A stretch of 34,099 bases of DNA, from the IMG/VR virus record IMGVR_UViG_3300042691_020264, positions 1 through 34,099 of that record, one strand, 5' to 3'. This document shows, one piece after another, positions 17,130 through 25,383 of the stretch. The notes below the pieces were generated by a model. It was not told the DNA's origin. It did no database searches and saw nothing but the letters and a program-made list of their open reading frames with translations. The position numbers and the translations under genes were made by a program. This DNA is from a virus. Every line of letters begins with the position of its first letter. Within the stretch, counting starts at the first letter, position 1.

Positions 17130-20100
17130 TGTCAGTAGAAAGAACAAATAGCGTTTCTTCAGCTATATCAAAGCTAGACAGAAGACTTCACACTGTAGAA
17201 AGCAAGGCTTTAGGTCTGGCTTCTTCGGCTATTAGTTCTATATCCACTCCAAGCGACGTCGATCCGACCTCTAATAAGCCCGGCTCTGGGACTCAGCCGC
17301 CAAAGACATACAAAAAAGTTATTAAGGGTTACATTTACGGGGATCACGTAACTGGCAATGGATCGAGAATAGAGCTCTACTTTTCCGAGCCACTGGTTAC
17401 TGCTATTGATAATGACCCAGAAACCGGAACCGAGATCACTACTCCAATGCCTCCGGGGGATACCTTTAGAGTACAGGGTGTCCATGCCACTAGCGATGAT
17501 GATTTTGTAATTTCCCCGAAGAGCTTTACTGTTTTAGCCACGGACACTCCTCCTTGGACAGATCCAGATGTCCGAGTTGCAGGTACTTCCGGTCAAACTA
17601 GAAGAAGCTGGAGAAATACCCCCTCTACTGGAAACAATGGTGAAACCGTGGATTACACGGTGTTTTTCAATCCAGTTGTTGCTGTTCCAAAAACCTATAG
17701 CTCCACTTCCGGCCGAGAACTAATTACAACCAGAAGAATTGACACAGTTTCGGCTACTGGATCAACCGTCACCGTTACTTTTAACTCGACAAATAAATTT
17801 AAAGTTGGCGACATCATATACATAGATAATTTAGGGTCTTCATACACTGCCCTATTTGGTAGAGACGGTCTGTTTAAAGTTTCTGAGGTTGAATCAACAA
17901 ACATTATTAAGTATGAACTTGAAGCACCACTGTCAACGCCTATTTCCGCATTCACTCCTAGTACATTTAAGTACGTTTATCCGGTAGCCCAGCCTTACGT
18001 AGAGGAGGGCGAGGTTTGGATTGATAAGAGCGTTGAGCCAAATAAGGTATACGTTTGGAAAGAGTATCGTTGGTATGACACAGCCGACCCCATCGGGCAG
18101 GTAACTCCAGAAAAAGATGGCGTTGTTCCTTCCCCTGTAACTGACTTGGCTGGAACAAGCGAAGTTCCAGCAGGTTCAACAACTCCTGTTATAAACCTAA
18201 CATGGACAGCACCCACTACTAGAAGTAACGGAGATCCTATTTCGGGATTTTTGGATGGCTACGACATCTGGTATAAACGTTCTGGCGATCCCGTATTTAA
18301 AAAAGAATTTGTTAAAGACGGTGGCGCTGGTGTAAATAGCTACCAAATCAAAGATGCCACGCTAATACAGAATGCCACTTACAATATTAGAGTCTACACC
18401 GTTGACATTATGTCGCAGTATTCAACAGCTGCAACAGTAGATGTTTTAACTGCAAAGTACTCAGAAACTTTGAATCCTCCAAGCAAGCCACTAGTATCTT
18501 CCAGACTTGGAACAATTACCGTTACTTGGGATGGTAATGACTCTACTGGAAACCTGCCTGTTCGTGGAGTTATTTACGTCGAGTATCACCAATCTACAAG
18601 TTCTACGTTTACTCCATCTTCTTCAACACTTATAGGAACAACTCTTCCTACACTCGGCGGGGATTATCAAGTAGTTGCTGACTTAAACTACAGCACTAAT
18701 TATTACTTTAAATTAGTCTTTGTTAGAAAGCTTAGCGAAACTGAGCTTGACAAGTCTGATCCATCCGTTGTCTCTGATGCAATCCAAGTCGCCCCTCTTG
18801 TAAACACTGACATTATTGCAAACACAATTAGCGGAGCAAAGATCGAGCCGGGGTCAATAACTGCCTCTGACAAGATTATAGGTAACACAATTACCGGTGC
18901 TCTAATTCAAGCGCTAGCAATTGATGCTGGAAAAATTGCAGCTAATGCAATTACAGCTGACAAAATCGATGCTGGAGCTATTTCAGCAAAAATTATTAGC
19001 GGTGACGTAATTAGAACTGCTAATACAGGCGCTCGTGTTGAACTTAGAAATACTGGAATATACGCTTATAACTCTAGCAACGTTATTGCTCTTAGCTTTG
19101 ACACATCCACCTCTACTTTAACTGTTGGTGGTTATGCAACTGACGCTAGCGTTAGCGCTGTGTCAACTGTAGCAACTACTGCTAACACCACAGCAAACAC
19201 TGCCAACACCACCGCAAATAGTGCTAGCACTACTGCAACTACTGCCAACACCACCGCAAATAGTGCTTTAAGCACCGCAAATAGCAAGTTAGATCCAGGC
19301 AATGTAATATCGCAAATAAATGCAATATATACTCCAAGCGGAACAAGCACAACTACAACAATTGCTGGTGGTGCTATCAGGACTGGAACCGTAGATGGCG
19401 ACAGAATAACTGCAACTACTGCAATTATCTTCTCTGATGGGTCTTACTCATCAGTCATTGGTAATGGAGTGGTTAGCGGAATCCCTTTGACTACGGTTGG
19501 AATGAGCCTTAGAGCGGGAGCTACCACTCAAAGAGGATTTCTATCCTTATATCAAGATGGTAATGGAGTTATAGTCGGCAGAGATACTGGAAATAGAATT
19601 GCATTTTTTGAATCAGGTGGGTCCTACATGGACTTAACTAGTAATACTGTAAATATAAGTGGGGGTAGCCAGGTAACGTTAGGAAATAATTTAACTAGAG
19701 TTTTAAATAATTTTAGAATAGAATTGGGGGCACTCAGCACTACTTTTGATATTTTTCTAGATTTTAGCGCCGCTACTAGAGCATTTAGAGTCACTCAAAC
19801 TGGATTTACTTTAGTTGGAAATCCAAGTAACTCTTCTACTACAGCTACAATGTATGTTTTTGGTAGAGCGAATGCTCTTGGTATATTTGCAGACAACCAG
19901 CCAGTCCCATCATCTAAAAGAATGAAGACTGACATACGAGACTTTAAAGTTCCGGAATCTTTGTTTAATATAACCCCAAAACTATTTAAATATATAAACT
20001 CTATAAGATACGAGAGCTGGCCAGAAAAGCCAACAACTGAAGAGTATAGCAATGACTCTTTGGGGGCCATAGCTGAGGATTTTGTTGATGTTGGACTAGA

Positions 20101-20230
20101 CTATCTAGTCACTAGAAACGACTCTGGAAAGGTTGAAGGACTAGACTACTCTAGAATTTCAGTTCTTCTTCTTCCAGCAATAAAAGAGCTCCGAGACAGA
20201 GTGCAAAAACTAGAAAGAGAAAATAAGTAA
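17129..20230 (+). CDS. Tail fibre with FN3 domains and C-terminal S74 self-cleaving chaperone
   Basis: GTG at 17129 overlaps the previous stop. Domains in order: an attachment region (1-200); one beta module shared with other tail proteins (about 202-286); two fibronectin III domains (about 336-440 and 448-555); ladder repeats (TDIIANTISGAKIEPGSITA, ITADKIDAGAISAKIISGDV; about 558-635); a Thr/Ala/Asn repeat stalk (about 678-720); a receptor-binding region; and a C-terminal intramolecular chaperone of the peptidase S74 family (928-1033). The S74 motif reads SSKRMKTDI, so Ser928 and Lys933 are the expected dyad, with cleavage before Ser928 releasing about 106 residues after trimerisation. IAEDF and LLLPAIKELRDRVQKLE complete the domain. 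This protein is the best candidate for host receptor binding. Confidence 0.85.
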   Translation: MSVERTNSVSSAISKLDRRLHTVESKALGLASSAISSISTPSDVDPTSNKPGSGTQPPKTYKKVIKGYIYGDHVTGNGSRIELYFSEPLVTAIDNDPETGTEITTPMPPGDTFRVQGVHATSDDDFVISPKSFTVLATDTPPWTDPDVRVAGTSGQTRRSWRNTPSTGNNGETVDYTVFFNPVVAVPKTYSSTSGRELITTRRIDTVSATGSTVTVTFNSTNKFKVGDIIYIDNLGSSYTALFGRDGLFKVSEVESTNIIKYELEAPLSTPISAFTPSTFKYVYPVAQPYVEEGEVWIDKSVEPNKVYVWKEYRWYDTADPIGQVTPEKDGVVPSPVTDLAGTSEVPAGSTTPVINLTWTAPTTRSNGDPISGFLDGYDIWYKRSGDPVFKKEFVKDGGAGVNSYQIKDATLIQNATYNIRVYTVDIMSQYSTAATVDVLTAKYSETLNPPSKPLVSSRLGTITVTWDGNDSTGNLPVRGVIYVEYHQSTSSTFTPSSSTLIGTTLPTLGGDYQVVADLNYSTNYYFKLVFVRKLSETELDKSDPSVVSDAIQVAPLVNTDIIANTISGAKIEPGSITASDKIIGNTITGALIQALAIDAGKIAANAITADKIDAGAISAKIISGDVIRTANTGARVELRNTGIYAYNSSNVIALSFDTSTSTLTVGGYATDASVSAVSTVATTANTTANTANTTANSASTTATTANTTANSALSTANSKLDPGNVISQINAIYTPSGTSTTTTIAGGAIRTGTVDGDRITATTAIIFSDGSYSSVIGNGVVSGIPLTTVGMSLRAGATTQRGFLSLYQDGNGVIVGRDTGNRIAFFESGGSYMDLTSNTVNISGGSQVTLGNNLTRVLNNFRIELGALSTTFDIFLDFSAATRAFRVTQTGFTLVGNPSNSSTTATMYVFGRANALGIFADNQPVPSSKRMKTDIRDFKVPESLFNITPKLFKYINSIRYESWPEKPTTEEYSNDSLGAIAEDFVDVGLDYLVTRNDSGKVEGLDYSRISVLLLPAIKELRDRVQKLERENK
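19199..19267 (+). repeat. 27-base direct repeat within the fibre stalk
   Basis: Two exact 27-base copies (19199-19225 and 19241-19267) sit 15 bases apart and code for the Thr/Ala/Asn repeat of the stalk. Further imperfect copies lie upstream. Such repeats allow length change by recombination. Confidence 0.7.
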
Positions 20231-20557
20231 ATGAATTGGTCCTACAGAATAGAGCCGTCTTCCTCCGAAGTTTTGGCAAATCCATTTTATGGCTTTAAAT
20301 TCTATAAAACACTGACTGATGACACTGGAGCAGTAATACTAGACCAGGAGATTAGTGCAGAAGAGTTTAAAGACCTAGCAGATCCAGTCTTAGTTAGCGG
20401 ATTCAGAGTTTTTGCTCTTGACTATCTAAAAAACCAACTAGAAAAAATGCTAACTCCTTTAGATGAAACTGGAAATTTACCAACAAACATAGCACCTTAT
20501 TCTTTTGGTATAGCAGCTGATAAAACTGTCGACTCAGTTAGAACATTTTTAGAGTAG
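20231..20557 (+). CDS. Small protein following the tail fibre, function unknown
   Basis: ATG at 20231 immediately follows the fibre stop codon, so the two are probably translated together. The 108 residues are acidic with a helical middle (EISAEEFKDLADPVLVSGFR, LKNQLEKMLTP) and no cysteine, signal peptide or membrane segment. I do not recognise the family. A tail-fibre accessory or assembly protein would fit the position, but there is no motif to prove it. Confidence 0.6.
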   Translation: MNWSYRIEPSSSEVLANPFYGFKFYKTLTDDTGAVILDQEISAEEFKDLADPVLVSGFRVFALDYLKNQLEKMLTPLDETGNLPTNIAPYSFGIAADKTVDSVRTFLE

Positions 20558-20567
20558 GATATTAAAC

Positions 20568-20726
20568 ATGCAAAATGAAGAAAAGACCTTAGAAATTTTT
20601 ATGTCTAACCTATCAATCCAGCTTGGTAAACAAGCCTATAGAATTACCGAGCTAGAAACCTTAGTCGAGTTAAAAAATCAAGAAATAGAAAATCTTAAAG
20701 CCGAACTAGAGTCAAAAAAGAAGTAG
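20568..20726 (+). CDS. Short coiled-coil protein (52 residues), function unknown
   Basis: ATG at 20568 lies ten bases after the previous stop, with AGTAGGAT upstream as a weak ribosome site; TAG ends at 20726. Two bases later the next gene begins. The protein is highly charged, with heptad-like spacing of Leu and Ile (ITELETLVELKNQEIENLKA), so it probably forms a coiled coil. There is no membrane segment, so it is not an obvious holin. The tight spacing on both sides supports real coding. Confidence 0.6.
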   Translation: MQNEEKTLEIFMSNLSIQLGKQAYRITELETLVELKNQEIENLKAELESKKK

Positions 20727-20728
20727 AC

Positions 20729-21199
20729 ATGTTAGAAGTAAAAGACGGAGACCGCGTCCTCCAGTTCAACGGCACCCTGCTAGCTAAATCGAGCTCGCAG
20801 CGCAGGGGCGCTTTCCGCTGGATTGAGTTCGAGCTTTACAAAACCGAGTCGGGGTCATATATTCTCTCTCGTACTGGCGTCTCTTTAGTTTTTCACGGTG
20901 CAGCCTGCTCTCTAGTTAAGAAGTACGGTCTTTCCGAAAAGTCAAATACTCAGCTAGAAAATGGTGCAGTGCCGTGCGAACTTTGCGAGCCAGACGACAT
21001 GATTGACCTGGTATTTCCAGAGAAGTACCGCCACTGGGCACAGATAAGCGACAAAGCTGACGCTGTGCTAGAAGCCCTATACAAATATGATGACAACGGA
21101 GCACGCTACCTTACGGGCGTCGCTCAGCGGTTGATGCAGGAGGCAGCCATAGTAGACAAAAACATCGCTAACGTCTACAATTACGAAATCATCCCTTAA
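20729..21199 (+). CDS. Conserved-looking hypothetical with a CELC pair
   Basis: ATG at 20729 starts two bases after the coiled-coil gene. The 156 residues start with a beta-rich region (VLQFNGTLLAKSSSQRRGAF, SYILSRTGVSLVFHGAACSL), then VPCELCEPDDMIDLVFPEKY and a helical C-terminus. Cysteines at AACS and CELC could bind a metal or be structural, but a full zinc site is not evident. It lies directly before DNA polymerase and is richer in C and G than the tail genes, as the replication genes are, so it likely belongs to that block. I cannot name a family; function unknown. Confidence 0.6.
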   Translation: MLEVKDGDRVLQFNGTLLAKSSSQRRGAFRWIEFELYKTESGSYILSRTGVSLVFHGAACSLVKKYGLSEKSNTQLENGAVPCELCEPDDMIDLVFPEKYRHWAQISDKADAVLEALYKYDDNGARYLTGVAQRLMQEAAIVDKNIANVYNYEIIP

Positions 21200-21217
21200 C
21201 GACAACGAAAGACTTAA

Positions 21218-23038
21218 ATGACAAACGGACTCGATGGAGTGCAATTCACTCTGGTCGACAATTTAGACGCTGCCAATGACTTTATGCGTTGGCTGGGTGA
21301 GCGGCGTCCACTAAATGCAATCGCCATAGACACAGAAACTGGTGAGCTTCCTGGTAACGCTCGCTCACATGCCCTGTCTCCTTGGCACGGGCAACTACGC
21401 CTTGTTCAGGTTGGCGATGCTATGCATGGCTGGTCTATTCCTTGGGAAAACTGGAAGGGCGTTTTCTACGAAGCAATGAAAAAATTCGAAGGTCCTATTG
21501 TCTGCCACAACATAGCCTTCGAAGCCAAGTGGTTCGAGATTCAGTCCGAGTGGTCTATCCCTTGGCACCGCGCTCATGACACCATGATTATGGCGAAGAT
21601 TATCGATCCACTAGGCACTGGTGCTCTTAAGAAGCTCACCGAGCAAAAGATTGACCCACTCGCTGCATATCTGCAGGACGCTCTTGACAGAGGACTCACA
21701 GACAACGGCTGGACCTGGGGCACAGTTCCATACAAGTTCCAGCCCTACTGGGCTTACGGTGCTCTGGACACAGTCCTAACCATGAAACTGTTTCATCTGT
21801 TTTGGCAGGACTGCGCCCCTGGGCGGCCCTACAGCTATCCATACGAGCTAGAGATGAATACCCGTCGAATAGTTACGCAGATGGAGCTAAACGGAGCTCG
21901 TCTAGATTTAGAGTACTCCCAGAAAAAGCACGACGAGCTTGTTCAATACACTGACCAAGTTCGCGACTGGGCTAAGAGCACTTACGGAATTTCTATTGGA
22001 AGCAACCAGCAGCTAGTTCAGAAGTTCGAGCAGCTTGGCTTTGAAATATTTGACAAAACCGAGTCTGGCCAAAAGTCCGCATCAGCTGACCAGCTGAAGC
22101 TAATAGTTCGTGACGGTAATCCAGAAGTCAGGCAGCTAGCAGAGGCAACTCTTAACTACAGAAAAGCCGGAAAGCTAGCTAGCACCTACTTTGCCAACTT
22201 TATAAATGACAACATCAATGGATTTGTACACCCATCCGTCAACACGATGGGAGCACGCACTGGTCGTATGTCTATCCAGAACCCCGCTCTTCAGACCCTA
22301 CCTAAGGGCGATGACACTGTCCGCCGTGCATTCCTACCTAAAGATGAAAACCACGTAATTGTCACTTCTGACCTTGACCAGGTAGAGTTCCGTATGTTTG
22401 CTTCGCTTTCCGAAGACCCAAACCTTATTCAGCTTTTCTTAAAAGCCGATGCAACTGGCTCTGATCCATTCACAGAGATTGGTAGAGAAATCTACAGAGA
22501 TCCGACTATGCAAAAGTCTGACAAACGACGAGCACTAATTAAGGGCGTTGTCTATGGTCGTCTGTATGGTGCAGGTGTTGCTAAACAGGCACTTACTGCT
22601 GGTGTGCCAGAAGAGCAGATGCGTGCAGTATCTAATGCTTTTGATAGCAGGTTCCCTGGAATGCAGGTGTTCCAGAGAAAGATTGAAGAGCAGGGGAGAG
22701 TAACTCTAGAGACCGAGAACGTTGGCTATGTGAAAACGTGGACTGGGAGAAGACTCCCCTGCGATGATGACCGTGTCTATACACTTGTCAACTACCTAAT
22801 TCAGGGTGGCGCAGCCGAGGTCTTTAAGTCCAACCTTATAAAACTAGACCAACAGGACTTGACTGACTTGCTCATTGTTCCAGTTCATGATGAGATAGTG
22901 TTGAATGCTCCAAGGAACGAGGCCGAGGAAATTAAAAAGTTAGTTAGAGAATGCATGACCACCCGCAGGGGCTGGGCTGTGCCTCTGACCGCAGATGTGG
23001 ACGGTCCACTAGAAAGCTGGGGAGCGAAATACCAGTGA
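21218..23038 (+). CDS. DNA polymerase, family A, with 3'-5' exonuclease
   Basis: The 606-residue protein copies the phage genome. Exonuclease motifs: Exo I AIDTETGEL (Asp38, Glu40), Exo II VCHNIAFEAKW, Exo III YGALDTVLT. Polymerase motifs: NTMGARTGRMSIQNPALQTL, motif A SDLDQVEFR (Asp385), motif B RRALIKGVVYGRLYG (Lys442, Tyr446), motif C VPVHDEIVL (His557-Asp558-Glu559). No 5' nuclease domain is present, as usual for compact phage enzymes. Tyr446 aligns with E. coli Phe762; Tyr or Phe there has been associated with virulent phages and Leu with temperate ones. ATG at 21218 has only a weak purine-rich site (CGAAAG). The stop overlaps the start of the RuvC-like gene. Confidence 0.93.
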   Translation: MTNGLDGVQFTLVDNLDAANDFMRWLGERRPLNAIAIDTETGELPGNARSHALSPWHGQLRLVQVGDAMHGWSIPWENWKGVFYEAMKKFEGPIVCHNIAFEAKWFEIQSEWSIPWHRAHDTMIMAKIIDPLGTGALKKLTEQKIDPLAAYLQDALDRGLTDNGWTWGTVPYKFQPYWAYGALDTVLTMKLFHLFWQDCAPGRPYSYPYELEMNTRRIVTQMELNGARLDLEYSQKKHDELVQYTDQVRDWAKSTYGISIGSNQQLVQKFEQLGFEIFDKTESGQKSASADQLKLIVRDGNPEVRQLAEATLNYRKAGKLASTYFANFINDNINGFVHPSVNTMGARTGRMSIQNPALQTLPKGDDTVRRAFLPKDENHVIVTSDLDQVEFRMFASLSEDPNLIQLFLKADATGSDPFTEIGREIYRDPTMQKSDKRRALIKGVVYGRLYGAGVAKQALTAGVPEEQMRAVSNAFDSRFPGMQVFQRKIEEQGRVTLETENVGYVKTWTGRRLPCDDDRVYTLVNYLIQGGAAEVFKSNLIKLDQQDLTDLLIVPVHDEIVLNAPRNEAEEIKKLVRECMTTRRGWAVPLTADVDGPLESWGAKYQ

Positions 23039-23499
23039 TTCATTACGTTTTATCTGTAGACCCCGGGAAAGCAAGCGGAGTTTCTTTGTTTAGTCGGGAG
23101 AGGGATCAAGATCCAGTTCTAATTTGGTCTAAAGAGCTTCAGCAGGAAGAGGTAGCTGAGGTCTTTCGAGGAGCTCTCTGGGCACCAGAAAAGCGACACC
23201 ACATAGACGTAGTATGTGAGCGATTTACTATCAACGCCCAGACCGTTAAAAACTCCCAGGCTCCGTACTCGCTAGAGGTAATAGGAATTCTTAAGCAGTG
23301 CTTGAAGGACAACGGGCGTCCAATGGATGACATTTACTTTCAGTCGCCAGCCGACGCTAAAGCCATGTTTGACAACGAGAAGCTTAAGAAGCTAGAATAC
23401 TGGCATCGTGGAGGTGAGGGTCACGCTTTGGACTCAATCCGACACGCCCTACTGAGATTTGTAAAAACTGGCTGGAAACCAATAAAATTGCTGCAATAA
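23035..23499 (+). CDS. RuvC-like Holliday junction resolvase
   Basis: I choose GTG at 23035, which overlaps the polymerase stop as GTGA, over the longer reading from 22951 that would run 88 bases into the polymerase gene. The 154-residue protein begins with the RNase H-fold signature LSVDPGKASGVSLF (Asp9), followed by VCERFTI (Glu62) and a C-terminal GHALDSIRHALLRF (Asp133, His137), the spacing of acidic residues seen in phage RuvC-like nucleases. It should resolve branched DNA made during recombination and late replication, before packaging. Its neighbours (helicase, exonuclease, Sak4-like ATPase) support this role. Confidence 0.75.
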   Translation: MIHYVLSVDPGKASGVSLFSRERDQDPVLIWSKELQQEEVAEVFRGALWAPEKRHHIDVVCERFTINAQTVKNSQAPYSLEVIGILKQCLKDNGRPMDDIYFQSPADAKAMFDNEKLKKLEYWHRGGEGHALDSIRHALLRFVKTGWKPIKLLQ

Positions 23500-23505
23500 A
23501 AGTTA

Positions 23506-23545
23506 TTATCAAAAAATAGTCGCCTAGGCTAATTTTTTCTGATAA
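23506..23545 (+). other. A/T-rich hairpin between RuvC-like and helicase genes
   Basis: TTATCAAAAAATAG and CTAATTTTTTCTGATAA form a long stem with small bulges around a palindromic GCCTAGGC. The A run on the left and T run on the right give it the form of a terminator readable on both strands. GATAAT at 23541-23546 could also be a -10 box for the helicase gene. Confidence 0.45.
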
Positions 23546-23557
23546 TATAGAGACGAA

Positions 23558-23584
23558 ATGACGAACGGAGTTGAATGCCTGTAA
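23558..23584 (+). CDS. Possible 8-residue leader peptide (MTNGVECL) upstream of helicase
   Basis: ATG at 23558 opens eight codons and stops at TAA 23582-23584, overlapping the helicase ATG at 23575 in another frame. ACGGAG within it is the helicase ribosome site. Its first codons resemble the start of the DNA polymerase gene (MTNGLDGV). It could couple translation, or be chance. Confidence 0.25.
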   Translation: MTNGVECL

Positions 23585-25383
23585 AGGTAGAGCTAGACCC
23601 CTCTAGCAAAAAAATCGTTATTGATGCCCCCTGGAGACTTAAAGAGGTCTGCAGGGCACTTCCAGGCTCTAAGTGGAGCCAAGAAAATCAGGTTTGGACT
23701 ATCCCTCTGTCTTGGACTGGCTGCCTATCACTAAGGTCAACCTTTAAGGAAGACCTAGAAATCGGGCCAGTGCTAGCCGAATGGGCTAGAAACGAGAGAA
23801 TTAGCAGGATTGACCCCAGCAACAGCTTGAGGGACGTAGAAGTCTTAGAAGATGGCGACCAAGACCTTTTCCCACACCAAAGGGCAGGCGTAGAGTTCCT
23901 CTCTAAGGCCCGTAGAGCCCTTTTAGCAGACGAACCAGGTCTGGGGAAGACCGCCCAGGCTATAAGGTCTCTAAAGCGCTTATATGACCGCGGAGAGCAG
24001 GTTTTTCCGGCCCTAATTGTCTGCCCCAACACTCTAAAGAGCAACTGGCAGCGAGAATTTGATAAATGGTGGCCTGGAATAGATGTTCAGATTATTAAGG
24101 GCTCTGCCCTACAGCGCCGCAAGGTCTTCGAGCACGAGGCTCAGGTCTACGTCATCAATTGGGAGTCTCTCAGAGGTCACTCTAAGCTCAGCGGATATGG
24201 CTCTATAGCCCTAGCTCGCTGCCTAGATTGTGGAGGGCACGACTCCAGGGTTACAGAGGCCCGCTGCGAAGCGCACCCACGTGAGCTGAATGCTATTGGC
24301 TTTAAGTCAGTGATAGCAGACGAGATTCACAGGTCGAAGGACCCGAAAAGCAAGCAGACCAGGGCTCTCTGGGCAGCCAGTGGCCATGCAGACATTCGCT
24401 ATGCGCTAACTGGTACCCCGATTGCCAACAACGTTATTGATTTGTGGCCCATTCTTCACTGGCTTGACGAGACAGAGTGGCCTACAAGAACTAAGTGGAT
24501 TGATCGCTATGTAAACACCATGGTCAATGCCTTTGGTGGAATGCTGGTTCTAGGACTTAAGCCAGAAATGGAACAAGAGTTTTACGCTGGAATCAATCCA
24601 CGCATGCGTCGCATGCTTAAAGCAAGAGTTCTTCCTTGGCTGCCAGAAGTAATCAATTCACGGCGTGACGTTGAAATGGGTGCTAAGCAAGAGAAGGCTT
24701 ACAACCAGATGCTGGAAAACATGATTACCCTTCTAGAAAAAGATGGAAGCACAGACTCATCCGGAGATGTCGTGGTTGCTCCAAACCCTCTAACCCAGAC
24801 TTTAAGGTTGGTTCAGTTTGCCAGCGCTTACGCCGAGATTGAAGTTTCCGAAACAGGAGAGGAAAGCATTAAATTGTCTGACCCATCCTGTAAGGTCGAT
24901 GCTCTGATGGATGACATTAAAAACGGAGACTACGAAGGTGACCAGGTGGCTGTATGTGCAGTCTCTCGACAGCTGATAGAGCTTCTTAGTGCACGCATGG
25001 TTAAGGAAGACATCAAGCACGGTCTAATTACTGGTGCTCAGAGTGAGCTAGAGCGTCAGCAGGCTATTGACAACTTCCAGTCTGGAAAGATTAAGTGGAT
25101 TCTTTTCACTGCTCAAGCTGGTGGTGTCGGTGTCACCTTGACAGCGGCACGTCGACTTGTTATGCTTCAGAGACCATGGTCCCTTGTTGACTACAAGCAG
25201 GCTTTGGACCGAGTTCACAGGATTGGCTCTGAGATTCACGATTCGATTCTCATCACTGACTATGTGACTGAAGGAACAATTGAAGAAAGAGTTATAGAGG
25301 CTCTAGATGTCAAAGCCGACAACTTTGACCAAATAGTCAAAGACAGAGCCAAGCTTCTAGACATGCTAAAGAACGGACGATAA
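23575..25383 (+). CDS. SNF2/SWI2-type DNA helicase with zinc-binding insertion
   Basis: A 602-residue superfamily 2 ATPase. The N-terminus (1-60, IDAPWRLKEVCRALPGSKWS) resembles a HARP-like DNA-binding domain as in SMARCAL1-type annealing helicases. Then FPHQRAGVEFLSKARRALLA (Q-like motif), Walker A PGLGKT (Lys125), and motif II ADEIH (249-252). An insertion with Cys216, Cys219, Cys231 and His234 probably binds zinc. The second RecA lobe has TAQAGGVGVTLTAARRLVML and motif VI QALDRVHRIG. It likely remodels forks and joint molecules. ATG at 23575 is preceded by ACGGAG at 23564-23569. The stop overlaps the nuclease start (TAATG). Confidence 0.88.
   Translation: MPVKVELDPSSKKIVIDAPWRLKEVCRALPGSKWSQENQVWTIPLSWTGCLSLRSTFKEDLEIGPVLAEWARNERISRIDPSNSLRDVEVLEDGDQDLFPHQRAGVEFLSKARRALLADEPGLGKTAQAIRSLKRLYDRGEQVFPALIVCPNTLKSNWQREFDKWWPGIDVQIIKGSALQRRKVFEHEAQVYVINWESLRGHSKLSGYGSIALARCLDCGGHDSRVTEARCEAHPRELNAIGFKSVIADEIHRSKDPKSKQTRALWAASGHADIRYALTGTPIANNVIDLWPILHWLDETEWPTRTKWIDRYVNTMVNAFGGMLVLGLKPEMEQEFYAGINPRMRRMLKARVLPWLPEVINSRRDVEMGAKQEKAYNQMLENMITLLEKDGSTDSSGDVVVAPNPLTQTLRLVQFASAYAEIEVSETGEESIKLSDPSCKVDALMDDIKNGDYEGDQVAVCAVSRQLIELLSARMVKEDIKHGLITGAQSELERQQAIDNFQSGKIKWILFTAQAGGVGVTLTAARRLVMLQRPWSLVDYKQALDRVHRIGSEIHDSILITDYVTEGTIEERVIEALDVKADNFDQIVKDRAKLLDMLKNGR

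Noticed and set aside
19160-19290. CRISPR-like or diversity-generating repeat
   Set aside because: The repeats are in-frame fibre stalk codons; there is no reverse transcriptase and no spacer pattern.
22951-23034. Upstream start for the RuvC-like gene
   Set aside because: It would overlap polymerase coding sequence by 88 bases; GTG 23035 overlaps the polymerase stop neatly and places the catalytic Asp near the N-terminus as in the family.
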